Source of the DNA: an uncultured Pseudokineococcus sp.
GTDB lineage: Bacteria > Actinomycetota > Actinomycetes > Actinomycetales > Quadrisphaeraceae
Length of the DNA: 64,000 nucleotides
Direction: 5' to 3'
Assembly: GCF_947495735.1 (NCBI RefSeq)
Contig: NZ_CANMAA010000005.1
Coordinates: forward strand, 1-64,000
Shown: piece by piece, positions 28,370 through 36,961 of the stretch
Numbering within the stretch: position 1 is the stretch's first letter
Layout: the number at the start of each line of letters is the position of its first letter
The notes under the pieces: generated by a model
What the model was told of the DNA's origin: nothing
The model's database searches: none
Seen by the model: only the letters and a program-made list of their open reading frames with translations
Program-made: the position numbers and the translations under genes

Positions 28370-29224
28370 TCAGCCCGCGTCGGGGCGGCGGCCTCCGCCG
28401 ACCCCGAGCTCGTCGCGCACGCCGTCCACGTGGTGGCGACCGATCGGCAGGACCATCGGGCGGCCGGAGACCGGGTCGAGCACCACGCGGCTCTCCAGGC
28501 CGAAGACGGCGCGCACGACCTCCTCGGTGAGCACCTGCGCCGGCGGGCCCGGGGCCGTCGCCAGCCCCCCGCCCGCCATCGCGACGAGGTGGTCGGCGTA
28601 GCGCGCGGCGAGGTTGAGGTCGTGCAGCACCATGACGACCGTCGTCCCGCGCGTGCGGTTGAGGTCGGTGAGCAGGTCCAGCACCTCCACCTGGTGGGCG
28701 ACGTCGAGGAAGGTCGTCGGCTCGTCGAGCAGCAGCAGGTCGGTGCGCTGGGCCAGGGCCATCGCGATCCAGACCCGCTGGCGCTGGCCCCCGGAGAGCT
28801 CGTCGACGGGCCGGTCGGCCAGCTCGCCGGTCCCCGTCATGGTCATGGCCTCGGCGACGGCGGCGTCGTCCTCGCGGCTCCAGCGCTGCAGCGCGCGCTG
28901 GTGGGGGTGACGCCCCCGCCCCACGAGGTCGGCGACCGTGATGCCGTCGGGGGCGATCGGCGACTGCGGCAGCAGCCCGAGCGTGCGGGCGAGCTGCTTG
29001 GCCGGCATCCGGTGGACGTCGCGGCCGTCGAGGACGACGCGCCCCTCGCGCGGTGCCAGCAGGCGCGACATCGAGCGCAGCAGCGTGGACTTGCCGCAGG
29101 CGTTGGCGCCGACGACCGCGGTCACGCGGCCGGGCGGGACCTCCAGGGCGAGGTCCTCGACGACGGTGCGCCCGGCGTACCCGAGCGTCAGCCCCTCGGC
29201 GTGCAGGCGGTGGGCGTCGGTCAC
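28370..29224 (-). CDS. Iron-siderophore ABC transporter ATP-binding protein
   Basis: A 284-residue FecE/FepC-type ATPase that powers import. Walker A is GANACGKST (about 39-47), the signature is ELSGGQRQRV (about 143-152), Walker B is LLLLDEPTTFLD, and the switch His is in VLHDLNLAARYAD. GTG 29224 follows GGAGG and overlaps the upstream permease stop (GTGA). It is the last gene of the four-gene minus-strand operon. A small GAGGAC/GTCCTC hairpin at 28341-28355 lies just past the stop. Confidence 0.93.
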   Translation of the reverse strand: MTDAHRLHAEGLTLGYAGRTVVEDLALEVPPGRVTAVVGANACGKSTLLRSMSRLLAPREGRVVLDGRDVHRMPAKQLARTLGLLPQSPIAPDGITVADLVGRGRHPHQRALQRWSREDDAAVAEAMTMTGTGELADRPVDELSGGQRQRVWIAMALAQRTDLLLLDEPTTFLDVAHQVEVLDLLTDLNRTRGTTVVMVLHDLNLAARYADHLVAMAGGGLATAPGPPAQVLTEEVVRAVFGLESRVVLDPVSGRPMVLPIGRHHVDGVRDELGVGGGRRPDAG

Positions 29225-30291
29225 AGGGAGCCTCCGGTGCGGTGCGTGCGCACGACGAGGTAGACGAGGTAGGGGGCGCCGAGGACGCCGGTGACCACCC
29301 CCACGGGCAGGCGGGTGCCGAGCGCGTGCTGGCCCGCGAGGTCGGCGACGAGGACGAGCAGCGCGCCGACCAGGGCGGCGGGCACGAGCGGGGAGCCCCC
29401 CGGGCCGACGACGCGGGCGGCGATCGGCCCGGAGAGGAAGGCGACGAAGGCGATGGGCCCGGCCGCGGCGGTGGCGAAGGCGACCAGCCCCACCGCCGCC
29501 ACGAGCAGCAGCAGGCGCGTGCGCCCCACCCGCACCCCGAGCGCCGACGCGGTGTCGTCGCCCAGCTGGGTCGCGGCCAGGTCGCGCGAGAGCAGCAGCA
29601 GGAGCGGTCCGAGGAGCGCCAGGGCGACCAGCAGGGGCCGCACCTGCTCCCACGTGGCGCCGTTGAGGCTGCCGGTCAGCCAGCGGGACGCCGCCTGCTG
29701 GTCCCAGACCGCGGCCTCGGACAGCAGGTAGGTCGTCACGCTGTCGAGCATCGCGGCGACGCCGATGCCCACGAGGACCAGCCGCGTCGTGGCCGAGCTC
29801 CGCCCGGCCGACAGCGCGTAGATGAGCAGGGCCACGGACAGGCCCCCGGCGATGGCGAAGGTGGAGACCTGGGAGGCGCCGAGCGAGAGCGTGACGATGC
29901 CGAAGGTGGCGGCGGCGCTGGCGGCCGAGGTGATGCCGATGACGTCGGGGCTCGCGAGGGGGTTGCGCAGCATCGTCTGGAAGGTCACGCCCCCGAGCCC
30001 GAAGGCGACCCCGGTGAGCACCGCGAGCACCGCGCGCGGCAGCCGCAGCGTGCCGACGGTGAAGGACGCGCCCGGCACCTCCTCGCCGAGGAGCACGCGC
30101 AGCACCTCGCCCGGGGGGTACGTCGTCTGGCCGACCACGAGGCTGGTGGCGAGCAGGACGACGACGAGGACGGCCATCACGGCGACGACGGCGCGCCGCC
30201 GCTGCGAGCGGCGGCGGCGTCCGCGGGCGACGTCCTCGGCGGTGACGACGGCCGTGCCCGCGCGGGCGGGGCGGGTCTCCAGGGCGCTCAC
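29221..30291 (-). CDS. Iron-siderophore ABC transporter permease (FecCD family, second)
   Basis: A 356-residue permease with a basic N-terminus (about 20-35, RRRRSQRRR) and about ten hydrophobic segments, typical of the BtuC/FecCD fold. Family phrases: TLRLPRAVLAVLTGVAFGLG, FQTMLRNPLASPDVIGIT, WLTGSLNGATWEQV and LPVGVVTGVLGAPYLVYL. It should form the membrane channel with the neighbouring permease. GTG 30291 overlaps the previous stop (GTGA), and its own stop overlaps the ATPase start, so all three are translationally coupled. Confidence 0.92.
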   Translation of the reverse strand: MSALETRPARAGTAVVTAEDVARGRRRRSQRRRAVVAVMAVLVVVLLATSLVVGQTTYPPGEVLRVLLGEEVPGASFTVGTLRLPRAVLAVLTGVAFGLGGVTFQTMLRNPLASPDVIGITSAASAAATFGIVTLSLGASQVSTFAIAGGLSVALLIYALSAGRSSATTRLVLVGIGVAAMLDSVTTYLLSEAAVWDQQAASRWLTGSLNGATWEQVRPLLVALALLGPLLLLLSRDLAATQLGDDTASALGVRVGRTRLLLLVAAVGLVAFATAAAGPIAFVAFLSGPIAARVVGPGGSPLVPAALVGALLVLVADLAGQHALGTRLPVGVVTGVLGAPYLVYLVVRTHRTGGSL

Positions 30292-31364
30292 AGCTCGCGG
30301 ATCCTCTGCCGGCGCACCAGGGCGATGAACAGCGGGGCGCCCACCAGGGCGGTGACGATGCCGACGTCGATCTCCGCGGGCCGCGCGACGACGCGCCCCA
30401 CGACGTCCGCGCCCGTCAGGAGCGCGGCGCCCGCCACGGCGGAGAAGGGCACGAGCCAGCGGTGGTCGACGCCGACGAGCAGGCGGCAGGCGTGCGGGAC
30501 GACGAGCCCGACGAAGGCGATGGGCCCGGTGACGGCGGTGGTCGCGCCGCACAGCACGACGGCGCCCGCGGAGGCGACGCCGCGCGCGAGCGCCACGCGC
30601 TCCCCCAGCCCGGCCGCGAGGTCGTCCCCGAGCGCCAGGGAGTTGAGGGTCCGCGCCGTCGCGAGGCACACCAGGGCGCCGGCGGCGAGGAAGGGCAGCA
30701 CCTGCTGGACCGAGCCCCACGTCGCGCCGCCGACGCCGCCGACGAGCCAGGAGCGGACGCCGAGCGCGATGTCGTTGCGGGGCAGGACGACGGCCGTCGT
30801 CAGCGAGGTGAGCGCGGCGGCCGTGGCCGCGCCCGCGAGCGCGAGCTTGAGCGGCGTCGCGCCCCCGCGCCCCAGGGAGCCGACGGTGTAGACGAACCCC
30901 GCCGCGACGGCGGCCCCCGCGATGGCGACCCAGGCGTAGGAGGCGGCCGACGTCAGCCCGAAGAAGGCGATGCCGACGACCACCGCCAGCGCCGCGCCGG
31001 TGTTGACGCCGAGGATGCTCGGGTCGGCGAGCGGGTTGCGGGTGACGCCCTGCATCACCGCGCCCGCCACCCCCAGCGCAGCCCCCGCGAGGACGGCGAG
31101 CGCGGTGCGGGGCAGCCGGACGGCGACGGAGGCCTGGTCGAAGCCGTCGACGGACCCGCCGAGCACCGCCCCCAGCGCGGCCAGGACCTCGCGCGCCCCC
31201 ACCTCGCGGGAGCCGACGCCGACGGACGCCGCGACGAGCCCGAGGAGGACGCCGACCCCCACCAGCAGCCACAGCGGTCGCAGGTGCGCGCCGCCGCGCG
31301 CCCGCAGCGCCGGTGGCGCTGCGGGCGACGCGCCGGCGGGCGAGGGCGCCACGGCCGGGGTCAT
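30288..31364 (-). CDS. Iron-siderophore ABC transporter permease (FecCD family, first)
   Basis: A 358-residue permease with about ten membrane segments. Family phrases: VRLPRTALAVLAGAALGVAG, MQGVTRNPLADPSILGVN, SWLVGGVGGATWGSV, GPIAFVGLVVPHACRLLVG and EIDVGIVTALVGAPLFI. It partners the second permease. The ATG at 31364 lies inside a 17-nt tandem repeat whose last copy contains the stop codon of the binding-protein gene, so the stop/start junction itself is made of repeats and several alternative ATGs exist upstream in other frames. Confidence 0.92.
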   Translation of the reverse strand: MTPAVAPSPAGASPAAPPALRARGGAHLRPLWLLVGVGVLLGLVAASVGVGSREVGAREVLAALGAVLGGSVDGFDQASVAVRLPRTALAVLAGAALGVAGAVMQGVTRNPLADPSILGVNTGAALAVVVGIAFFGLTSAASYAWVAIAGAAVAAGFVYTVGSLGRGGATPLKLALAGAATAAALTSLTTAVVLPRNDIALGVRSWLVGGVGGATWGSVQQVLPFLAAGALVCLATARTLNSLALGDDLAAGLGERVALARGVASAGAVVLCGATTAVTGPIAFVGLVVPHACRLLVGVDHRWLVPFSAVAGAALLTGADVVGRVVARPAEIDVGIVTALVGAPLFIALVRRQRIREL

Positions 31365-31417
31365 CGAGGGGCCGGGGTCATCGAGGTGCCGGGCTCATCG
31401 AGGGGCCGGGCTCATCG
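31354..31417. repeat. 17-nt tandem repeat spanning a stop/start junction
   Basis: Units start at 31354, 31371, 31388 and 31405 (core GCCGGGGTCATCGAGGG; T in place of one G, and GGC for GGG, in later copies). On the minus strand each unit carries CGATGA. The first unit supplies the permease start (31364-31362) and the last the binding-protein stop (31414-31412). Unit length is not a multiple of three. Confidence 0.93.
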
Positions 31418-32506
31418 CGCGGAGTCGGCGGCCTCAGCGGCCCGGGCGGCCTCGGCGAGCATCCCGACGTAGTCGTCGAGGACGTAGGGGATGGCGAGCG
31501 TCGTCGGGTTGGACGCCGTCCCGATCGGCCCGTCGCTCGGCAGGGCGACGATCGCGTCGCCCTCGACCGCGGGGATCTGCGACAGCAGCGGGTCGCCCTC
31601 GAGGGTGGCGACGAGGTCCTCGCCGCCGTAGGTGACGATCACGTCGACGTCGTCGAAGACGTCGGCCCGCTCGGCGCTGACGCTCCCCGAGAAGCTGTCG
31701 TTGCCCTCGGAGGCCTCCTGCACGCTCTGCGGGACGGTCATGCCGAGGTCGGCGAAGAAGGCGACCCGGGTGTCCAGCGGCGTGTAGAAGTTCACGGTGC
31801 TGAGGTCGGTGGTGTCGACGTGCGTCATGAACATCGCCGAGGCGCCCTGGACCTCCGGGTGCGCGGCGACGGCCTCGTCGATCTGGGTCTCGAGGTCGGC
31901 GACGAGCGCCGCGCCCTCCTCCTCCATGCCCAGGCCCTGGCTGTTCAGCGCGATCGTGTCGCGCCACGAGGTGCCCCACGCCACGTCGGGGTAGGCCACG
32001 ACCGGGGCGATCTGGCTGAGCGTCTCGTAGTCCTCCGGCGTCAGCCCGGAGTACGCGGCGAGGATGACGTCGGGCTGGGTGTCCGCCACCGCCTCGAAGT
32101 CGAGGCCGTCGGTCTCGTCGAACAGGACCGGGGTCTCGGCGCCGAGCTCGGTGAGCCGCTCCTCGACCCAGGGCAGGACGCCGTCGCCGTCGTCGTCCCC
32201 GAAGGTCGCCTCCGCCATGCCGACGGGCACGACGCCGAGGGCGAGGGGCACCTCCTGGTTGGCCCACGCCACCGTCGCGACGCGCTCGGGGCGCTCCTCG
32301 ATCGTCGTGGTGCCCAGGGCGTGCTCGATGGTGACGGGCGTCCAGTCCCCGCCCTCGGCGCCGGAGGCCGCGGCCGCGGTGCTCCCGCCGGCGGGCGCCT
32401 CCTCGCTCCCGCCGGCGCTCGCGGCGCCGTCGGACCCGCAGGCCGAGACGCCCAGCAGGAGGAGGGCGGCGAGGGCGCCGGCAGCGGGTCGGGCGGCAGC
32501 AGTCAT
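31412..32506 (-). CDS. Iron-siderophore ABC transporter substrate-binding lipoprotein
   Basis: A 364-residue FepB/FecB-type binding protein. The signal peptide ends in a lipobox (LLLGVSACG; Cys about 24), and a Gly/Ser/Ala spacer follows. Core family phrases: TTIEERPERVATVAWANQEVPLALGV, DFEAVADTQPDVILAAYSG, and APVVAYPDVAWGTSWRD. It captures a ferric siderophore outside the membrane. ATG 32506 follows GAGAGG. First gene of the iron operon. About 100 nt upstream is a TTAGGC/GCCTAA-type half-site that might bind a DtxR/IdeR-like regulator. Confidence 0.92.
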   Translation of the reverse strand: MTAAARPAAGALAALLLLGVSACGSDGAASAGGSEEAPAGGSTAAAASGAEGGDWTPVTIEHALGTTTIEERPERVATVAWANQEVPLALGVVPVGMAEATFGDDDGDGVLPWVEERLTELGAETPVLFDETDGLDFEAVADTQPDVILAAYSGLTPEDYETLSQIAPVVAYPDVAWGTSWRDTIALNSQGLGMEEEGAALVADLETQIDEAVAAHPEVQGASAMFMTHVDTTDLSTVNFYTPLDTRVAFFADLGMTVPQSVQEASEGNDSFSGSVSAERADVFDDVDVIVTYGGEDLVATLEGDPLLSQIPAVEGDAIVALPSDGPIGTASNPTTLAIPYVLDDYVGMLAEAARAAEAADSAR

Positions 32507-32619
32507 GGCAGGACCTCTCGGGCGACGGCACGGCGGGCGCCCGCGGCGCGCTCGCACCGGGCACCGCGGGGGGCGGGCGCGGGGCCTCGGGCCCCCCACG
32601 ACGCGGGCGCGCCGTGATG

Positions 32620-32638
32620 AGGGCGCCTAACCACACAC
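32620..32638. promoter_or_regulatory. Weak DtxR/IdeR-like half-site upstream of the iron operon
   Basis: The sequence around GGGCGCCTAACC matches the right half of the IdeR consensus (CTAACC) but the left half is degenerate, about 11 of 19 positions by eye. The position, about 110 nt before the binding-protein start, is right for iron control. Confidence 0.2.
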
Positions 32639-32684
32639 CGGCTGCGCCCGGTGCCGACCGCCCGGGCCGGGCGCGCCTCGCGCC

Positions 32685-32709
32685 CGCCCCGGTCAGGGCG
32701 ACCGGGGCG
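32685..32709 (-). terminator. Terminator of the quinone oxidoreductase gene
   Basis: Perfect 10-bp arms (32685-32694 and 32700-32709) with a 5-nt loop, just past the minus-strand stop at 32726. Confidence 0.6.
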
Positions 32710-32725
32710 CTCGGGCGCCCGGCGG

Positions 32726-33745
32726 TCAGCTGCGGCCGAGCTCGGCCTCCGCCTCCCCGGCCGGCAGGACGAGGAGCTTGCCGGTGGTCCGGCGCGCCTC
32801 GAGGTCCTCGTGCGCCTGGGCGAGGTCGTCCAGGGCGTAGCGGCCACCCACCCGGACGGACAGCTCGTCGCGGGCCGCCCAGCCCAGCACCGCGTCCGCG
32901 CGCTGGAGCAGCTCCTCGCGGGTGCGCGTGTAGGCGGCGAGGGAGGGACGGGTGACGTAGAGGGAGCCCTTGGCGTTGAGCTGCTGCGGGTCGAGGGGCT
33001 CGACCTGGCCGCTGGCGCCCCCGAACAGCACCATCACGCCCCGCGGGCGCAGGGCGTCCAGGCCCTCGGCGAAGGTGGCCCGCCCGACGCCGTCGAACAC
33101 GGCGGCCACGCCCTCGCCGCCGGTGAGCTCGCGGGCCCGGGCGGCGAAGCCGTCGTAGCCGAGCACCTCCTCGGCGCCCGCCTCCCGCGCCAGCGCGGCC
33201 TTCTCGGGCGTCGACGCCGTGGCGAGCACCCGACCGCCGCGCAGGACGACCATCTGCGTGAGGAGCAGGCCGACGCCGCCGGCGGCCGCGTGCACGAGCA
33301 CGACGTCGCCCGGCGCCACCGGGTACGTCGACGCGGACAGGTACTGGGCCGTGAGGCCCTGGAGCATCAGCGAGGCGGCCGTCTCGGCGTCCACGCCCTC
33401 GGGGACGGGGACGGCCTCGGCGGCGTCGACGACGACGCGCTCGGCGCAGCTGCCGGGAGCCTGCTTCCACGCCACGAGCTGCCCCTCGGCGAGGGCCCCG
33501 TCGACGTCCCCGTCACCGCGTCCCGCGCCGTCCCCGAGGGCGAGCACGCGCCCGGCGCCCTCCAGGCCCAGCCCGAACGGCGCCTCGCGCGGGTAGACCC
33601 CGCTGCGGTGGTAGGTGTCGATGAAGTTCACGCCCGCGGCGTCGACCTCCACGAGCACCTGCCCGGGGCCGGGGCGCGGCTCGTCGACGTCCACCACCTC
33701 GACGACCTGCGGACCACCCGTGCGTCGGACCTGCGCAGCTCTCAC
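32726..33745 (-). CDS. Quinone oxidoreductase (NADPH:quinone reductase, QOR type)
   Basis: A 339-residue medium-chain reductase without catalytic-zinc ligands. Family phrases: VNFIDTYHRSGVYP (about 40-53), PFGLGLEGAGRV, and the NADPH site VLVHAAAGGVGLLLTQM (about 140-156), ending in LDDLAQAHEDLEARRTTGKLLV. It reduces quinones by one electron pair in the cytoplasm, a redox-stress or detoxification role in the family. The frame opens at 33775, but GTG 33745 gives the usual MRAAQVRRTGGP start. Ribosome binding site weak. Confidence 0.9.
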   Translation of the reverse strand: MRAAQVRRTGGPQVVEVVDVDEPRPGPGQVLVEVDAAGVNFIDTYHRSGVYPREAPFGLGLEGAGRVLALGDGAGRGDGDVDGALAEGQLVAWKQAPGSCAERVVVDAAEAVPVPEGVDAETAASLMLQGLTAQYLSASTYPVAPGDVVLVHAAAGGVGLLLTQMVVLRGGRVLATASTPEKAALAREAGAEEVLGYDGFAARARELTGGEGVAAVFDGVGRATFAEGLDALRPRGVMVLFGGASGQVEPLDPQQLNAKGSLYVTRPSLAAYTRTREELLQRADAVLGWAARDELSVRVGGRYALDDLAQAHEDLEARRTTGKLLVLPAGEAEAELGRS

Positions 33746-33821
33746 GCCGCGAGCATCCCGCAGCGCCCCCGCCACCGCCCCCCGGCGCGGGGGCCCGGCG
33801 CGGGGGTCTCGGCGCCCCGCC

Positions 33822-34637
33822 TCAGCGGGTGCGCTCGACGGCGCCCTGGCCGTGGACCTCCTGCGCCTGCGCGACCACCTGCGCCGCGAGGTCGCGCAGC
33901 TTGGTGTTCGTGCGCTGGCTGCGCCGGCTCAGCTCGGCGAAGGCCTCGTCGGGGGAGAGCCCGAGGGCGGCCACGAGGACCCCCTTGGCCTGCTCGATGA
34001 CGGCGCGCGAGCTCATCGCCCGCTGCATCTGGTCGGCCAGCTCGGCGGTCTCGGTGTACAGCGCGGCCTTGGCGAGCGCGGCCCCGGCGTAGCCGGCGAA
34101 GACGCGCGCCAGCTCCACGACCTCCTCGCTCAGGGGGTCGCCGCCGCGCGTGAAGAGGTTGAGCGCGCCGACCGACCGGTCGACCCAGGGGACGCCGACG
34201 GAGAGCACCGACCCGACGCCGTGGCGCTGGGCCAGGGCGCTGAAGCCGGGGTACGTCGGGTCCGCCCCCGTGTCCCGGATGCGCACCACGCCCCCCGAGC
34301 GGGCGGCGTCCATGCAGGGGCCGAAGCCGTCCTCGTACTGGCGCTCGTCGAGCAGCGCCGACACCTGGTCGGTGAAGGCGGCGCTGCGCGCGCTGCCGTC
34401 GGCGTCGACGAGCGTGATGGACAGGGCGTCCACGTCGGGGAGCACCTGGGTCGCGAGCTCCGACACCTGCTGGAGGACCTGTCCGAGCGGCTGGTCGAGC
34501 CGGATGCGGCCGAGCTCGGCGAGGGCGGCGGAGCCGGCTGCGCCGGGCGGCGTGACCGGGTCGGGCGGGGCTGCGGGGGAGCTGCCGGCGGGTGCGGGGC
34601 GCCGGCCGGGCTCCCCGCTCGGGTCGTGCAGAGCCAT
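33822..34637 (-). CDS. GAF and ANTAR domain transcription antiterminator
   Basis: A 271-residue regulator. Residues about 36-190 form a GAF domain (LSITLVDADGSARSAAFT, YEDGFGPCMDAARSGGVVRI, SVLSVGVPWVDRSVGALNLF). The C-terminal ANTAR domain (about 200-260) shows the typical AVIEQAKGVLVAALGLSPDEAF and RRSQRTNTKLRDLAAQVV, which binds RNA hairpins to prevent termination. ATG 34637 has AGGA at a usable distance. Such proteins respond to a small ligand or oxidation and control a remote or adjacent transcript; the target is not visible here. Confidence 0.9.
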   Translation of the reverse strand: MALHDPSGEPGRRPAPAGSSPAAPPDPVTPPGAAGSAALAELGRIRLDQPLGQVLQQVSELATQVLPDVDALSITLVDADGSARSAAFTDQVSALLDERQYEDGFGPCMDAARSGGVVRIRDTGADPTYPGFSALAQRHGVGSVLSVGVPWVDRSVGALNLFTRGGDPLSEEVVELARVFAGYAGAALAKAALYTETAELADQMQRAMSSRAVIEQAKGVLVAALGLSPDEAFAELSRRSQRTNTKLRDLAAQVVAQAQEVHGQGAVERTR

Positions 34638-35031
34638 CGTCGCGTCGTCCTGGGCCCCGTGCGCCTGTCGGCGCGCACCTGCCGTCGAGGGGTCGGCCCG
34701 ACCCGTCGACGTCCGCGGTGGAGCTGGTGTCTCAACTCCGCGAGGTGGCGCACCGCCGCCTCGCGAACCGCGAGCGAGGACCGAAAGTACCCGGTCTGGC
34801 GGCCTCTGCGCGCCGCGGTCGCGCCGGGGCCTCGCGCGTCCGGCGGCACGACCCGTGGGGCGTCCCGGACCTCCCGGGGCGGTGCCTCGCCTCCGAGCAC
34901 CCTCGTCCGGGAGCGGGGTCCGAGGGCTGGTCCGGGAGCCGGGCCCGGAGCTGACCCGGGCCCGACGCCGCGGCGCCCCGGCCACCCGCCGTCGCGGACG
35001 ACGGACGGCCGGGGCGCCGCGGTGGGCCTGG
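34638..35031. other. Intergenic region between two minus-strand genes
   Basis: About 390 nt without a supported gene. It should hold the ANTAR gene promoter on the minus strand. Its right end is occupied by the terminator of the manganese catalase gene. GC-rich inverted repeats around 34930-34965 add nothing clear. Confidence 0.5.
34968..35022 (-). terminator. Terminator of the manganese catalase gene
   Basis: Perfect 16-bp arms (34968-34983 and 35007-35022). The 23-nt loop can fold into its own small hairpin (CCGTCG with CGACGG). It begins 10 nt after the stop codon at 35032. Confidence 0.75.
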
Positions 35032-35946
35032 TCAGTCCAGGGCGTCCTTGACCTTGTTCACGAGGCCCTCGCCGGCCTGCTTCACGGCGCCGCCGGGCGT
35101 GCCGGGCTTGCCCGGTCCCTGCGAGCCGTCGTAGGTGGCGAACAGGTTCGGGTCGGGCGCCGGCAGGGTGCCGATGTCGTCGGTGAGCGGCGGCGCGTCG
35201 GCGACGTACTCGATCTGGCCGTCGCCGAGGAGGGTCGGCCCCTGGGCCCAGCGGCCCTCGCCCGCGGCGCTGCCCGGGTTCGGGGAGTAGAACGCCTTGT
35301 TCCAGCGCTGGTCCTCCTCCTCGCCGTTCGAGTGCTCCACGACCTCGTGGTAGCCCTCGGAGACGAGCTCCTCGATGGCGAGGAGCCACTGCTGCTGGTG
35401 CCAGGTGTCGCGCGCGAGGTTGAACTGCAGCATCGCCTTGACGCCCGGGTCGTCCGTCATGCCGTACAGGCGCGAGGTCTGCAGGCGGCCCTGGGCCTCG
35501 GCCGCGGCGTTGGCGCGGAAGTCGGCCAGCAGGTTGCCGCTCGCGACGATGTAGCTCGCGTTCCACGGCACGCCCATGCTGTTCGTGGGCATCGGCCCGC
35601 CGCCGGCGACGATGGCGTGCTGCGGGTTCTGGCCGCCCAGCGTCGCGGCGAGGACGGGGTTGGCGGCCGCCGCGGCGGCGGTCGTCTCGGCCGGGGCGCC
35701 CTCGAGGAGGCGCGCGAGCATCGTCGTGAGCATCTCGACGTGCGCGATCTCCTCCGTCCCGATGTCCATGATCATGTCCTTGTACTTGCCCGGGACGCGG
35801 CAGCTCCAGCCCTGCCAGAGGTACTGCATCATCACGGTCATCTCGCCGTACTGACCGCCCAGGATCTCCTGGAACTTCATGGCGTAGAGGGCGTCCGGCT
35901 TCTCCGGCTTCGCCTCGAACTGCAGCTCCTTGACATGGCGGAACAT
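35032..35946 (-). CDS. Manganese catalase family protein
   Basis: A 304-residue ferritin-like dimanganese protein that breaks down hydrogen peroxide. The metal ligands fit the family: Glu in FQEILGGQYGEMTVMMQYL (about 25-43), TEEIAHVEMLTTMLARLL (about 64-81; E and H), and the second pair in NAAAEAQGRLQTSRLYGMTDD and TWHQQQWLLAIEEL. The C-terminal tail (about 245-304) is Gly/Pro-rich with a lysine-rich end. ATG 35946 follows an excellent AGGAGG. A TetR gene starts divergently about 150-175 nt away and may control it. Confidence 0.92.
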   Translation of the reverse strand: MFRHVKELQFEAKPEKPDALYAMKFQEILGGQYGEMTVMMQYLWQGWSCRVPGKYKDMIMDIGTEEIAHVEMLTTMLARLLEGAPAETTAAAAAANPVLAATLGGQNPQHAIVAGGGPMPTNSMGVPWNASYIVASGNLLADFRANAAAEAQGRLQTSRLYGMTDDPGVKAMLQFNLARDTWHQQQWLLAIEELVSEGYHEVVEHSNGEEEDQRWNKAFYSPNPGSAAGEGRWAQGPTLLGDGQIEYVADAPPLTDDIGTLPAPDPNLFATYDGSQGPGKPGTPGGAVKQAGEGLVNKVKDALD

Positions 35947-36120
35947 CGATCCTCCTGGGTGTCGAGCGCAGGTGCGTCGTCCGGACGCCGGCTTCTCGAG
36001 CGCCCGCCCCGAGAGTGCCCCGGGACACCGCGCACCGCCCGTCGAGCCGCCGCCGGCCCCGTGGAGGGGGCGCCTGCGCGCCGCAGACGTGATCTTGCGA
36101 TGATGATCCAGATCGGGGGG

Positions 36121-36948
36121 ATGGCGCGCAGGGCGGAGGACAGCGACAGCGTGGACGAGCGACCCGGTGAGCCCCGTCCTGACCAGCCCGGACCCGGCCA
36201 CCCCGTCCCCGACCAGCCCCGCCCCGACCACCCGAGCCCGGGGCCGGGGCGCGGTCCCCGGGGAGCCCGCGGGGAGATCCGCCGGCGCATCACCGAGGCG
36301 GCGCTGCGCTCCTTCGCCGACCACGGCCTGGACGGCTCCAGCACCCGCGCGATCGCCCGCGAGGCCGACTGCGACCCCGCGCTCGTGCGCTACTACTTCG
36401 CGAGCAAGCAGCAGCTCTTCGCCCACGTGACCGAGCGTCCGCAGGCCCTGGGCGACCAGCTGGACGCGATGGCCTCGCTGCCGCACGGCGAGCGCGCGGC
36501 CTACCTCGCGCACCTGGTCGCGACCTGCTGGGACGACCCCTCCACGGGCGCCTTCTGGCGGTCCCTGCTGCGCACGGGGGCGACGGACCCCGGCGTGGCC
36601 CGCACGGTCGAGGACACCTGGTCGGAGTTCGTCTCGCTCGGCATCGCCCTCGACCCGGCGTGGCCCGCGGACGGGTCGCGCGGGGACGCGTCGGGGGCAG
36701 ACGGGCCGGGCGAGGACGCGACGGGCCAGGACGCGACGGGCCAGGACGCGACGGACCAGGACGCAGAGGGCCAGGAGGTGGCCCGCCGGCGGCGCAGCGT
36801 CGTCGCGCTGACCAGCATCACGGGGATGCTGGCGGCCGTGCACCTGTGGTCCTCCGCGCGCGCCCGCGACCTCAGCCAGCAGGAGAGGTCCGCGGCGCTG
36901 GCCGCCCTCCTGCAGGGCTGCTTCACCGCTGCCGCCCCCGGCGACTGA
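36121..36948 (+). CDS. TetR-family transcriptional regulator with a pentapeptide repeat insert
   Basis: About 275 residues. A Pro-rich head (about 15-48) precedes the helix-turn-helix: RRRITEAALRSFADHGLDG, SSTRAIAREADCDPALVRYYF, ASKQQLFAHVTE. The C-terminal ligand domain contains the insert ATGQD ATGQD ATDQD AEGQE (about residues 201-220) encoded by a 15-nt DNA repeat. ATG 36121 follows GGGGGG with too short a gap; ATG 36100 or 36103 in the same frame are alternatives. Divergent from manganese catalase, so it may respond to oxidative stress; that is inference. Confidence 0.85.
   Translation: MARRAEDSDSVDERPGEPRPDQPGPGHPVPDQPRPDHPSPGPGRGPRGARGEIRRRITEAALRSFADHGLDGSSTRAIAREADCDPALVRYYFASKQQLFAHVTERPQALGDQLDAMASLPHGERAAYLAHLVATCWDDPSTGAFWRSLLRTGATDPGVARTVEDTWSEFVSLGIALDPAWPADGSRGDASGADGPGEDATGQDATGQDATDQDAEGQEVARRRRSVVALTSITGMLAAVHLWSSARARDLSQQERSAALAALLQGCFTAAAPGD
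36721..36780. repeat. 15-nt tandem repeat inside the TetR gene
   Basis: Units at 36721, 36736, 36751 and 36766 (core ACGGGCCAGGACGCG). The first two are identical; the last is the most diverged. In frame with the gene. Confidence 0.9.
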
Positions 36949-36961
36949 GCCCGCGGGCCCC

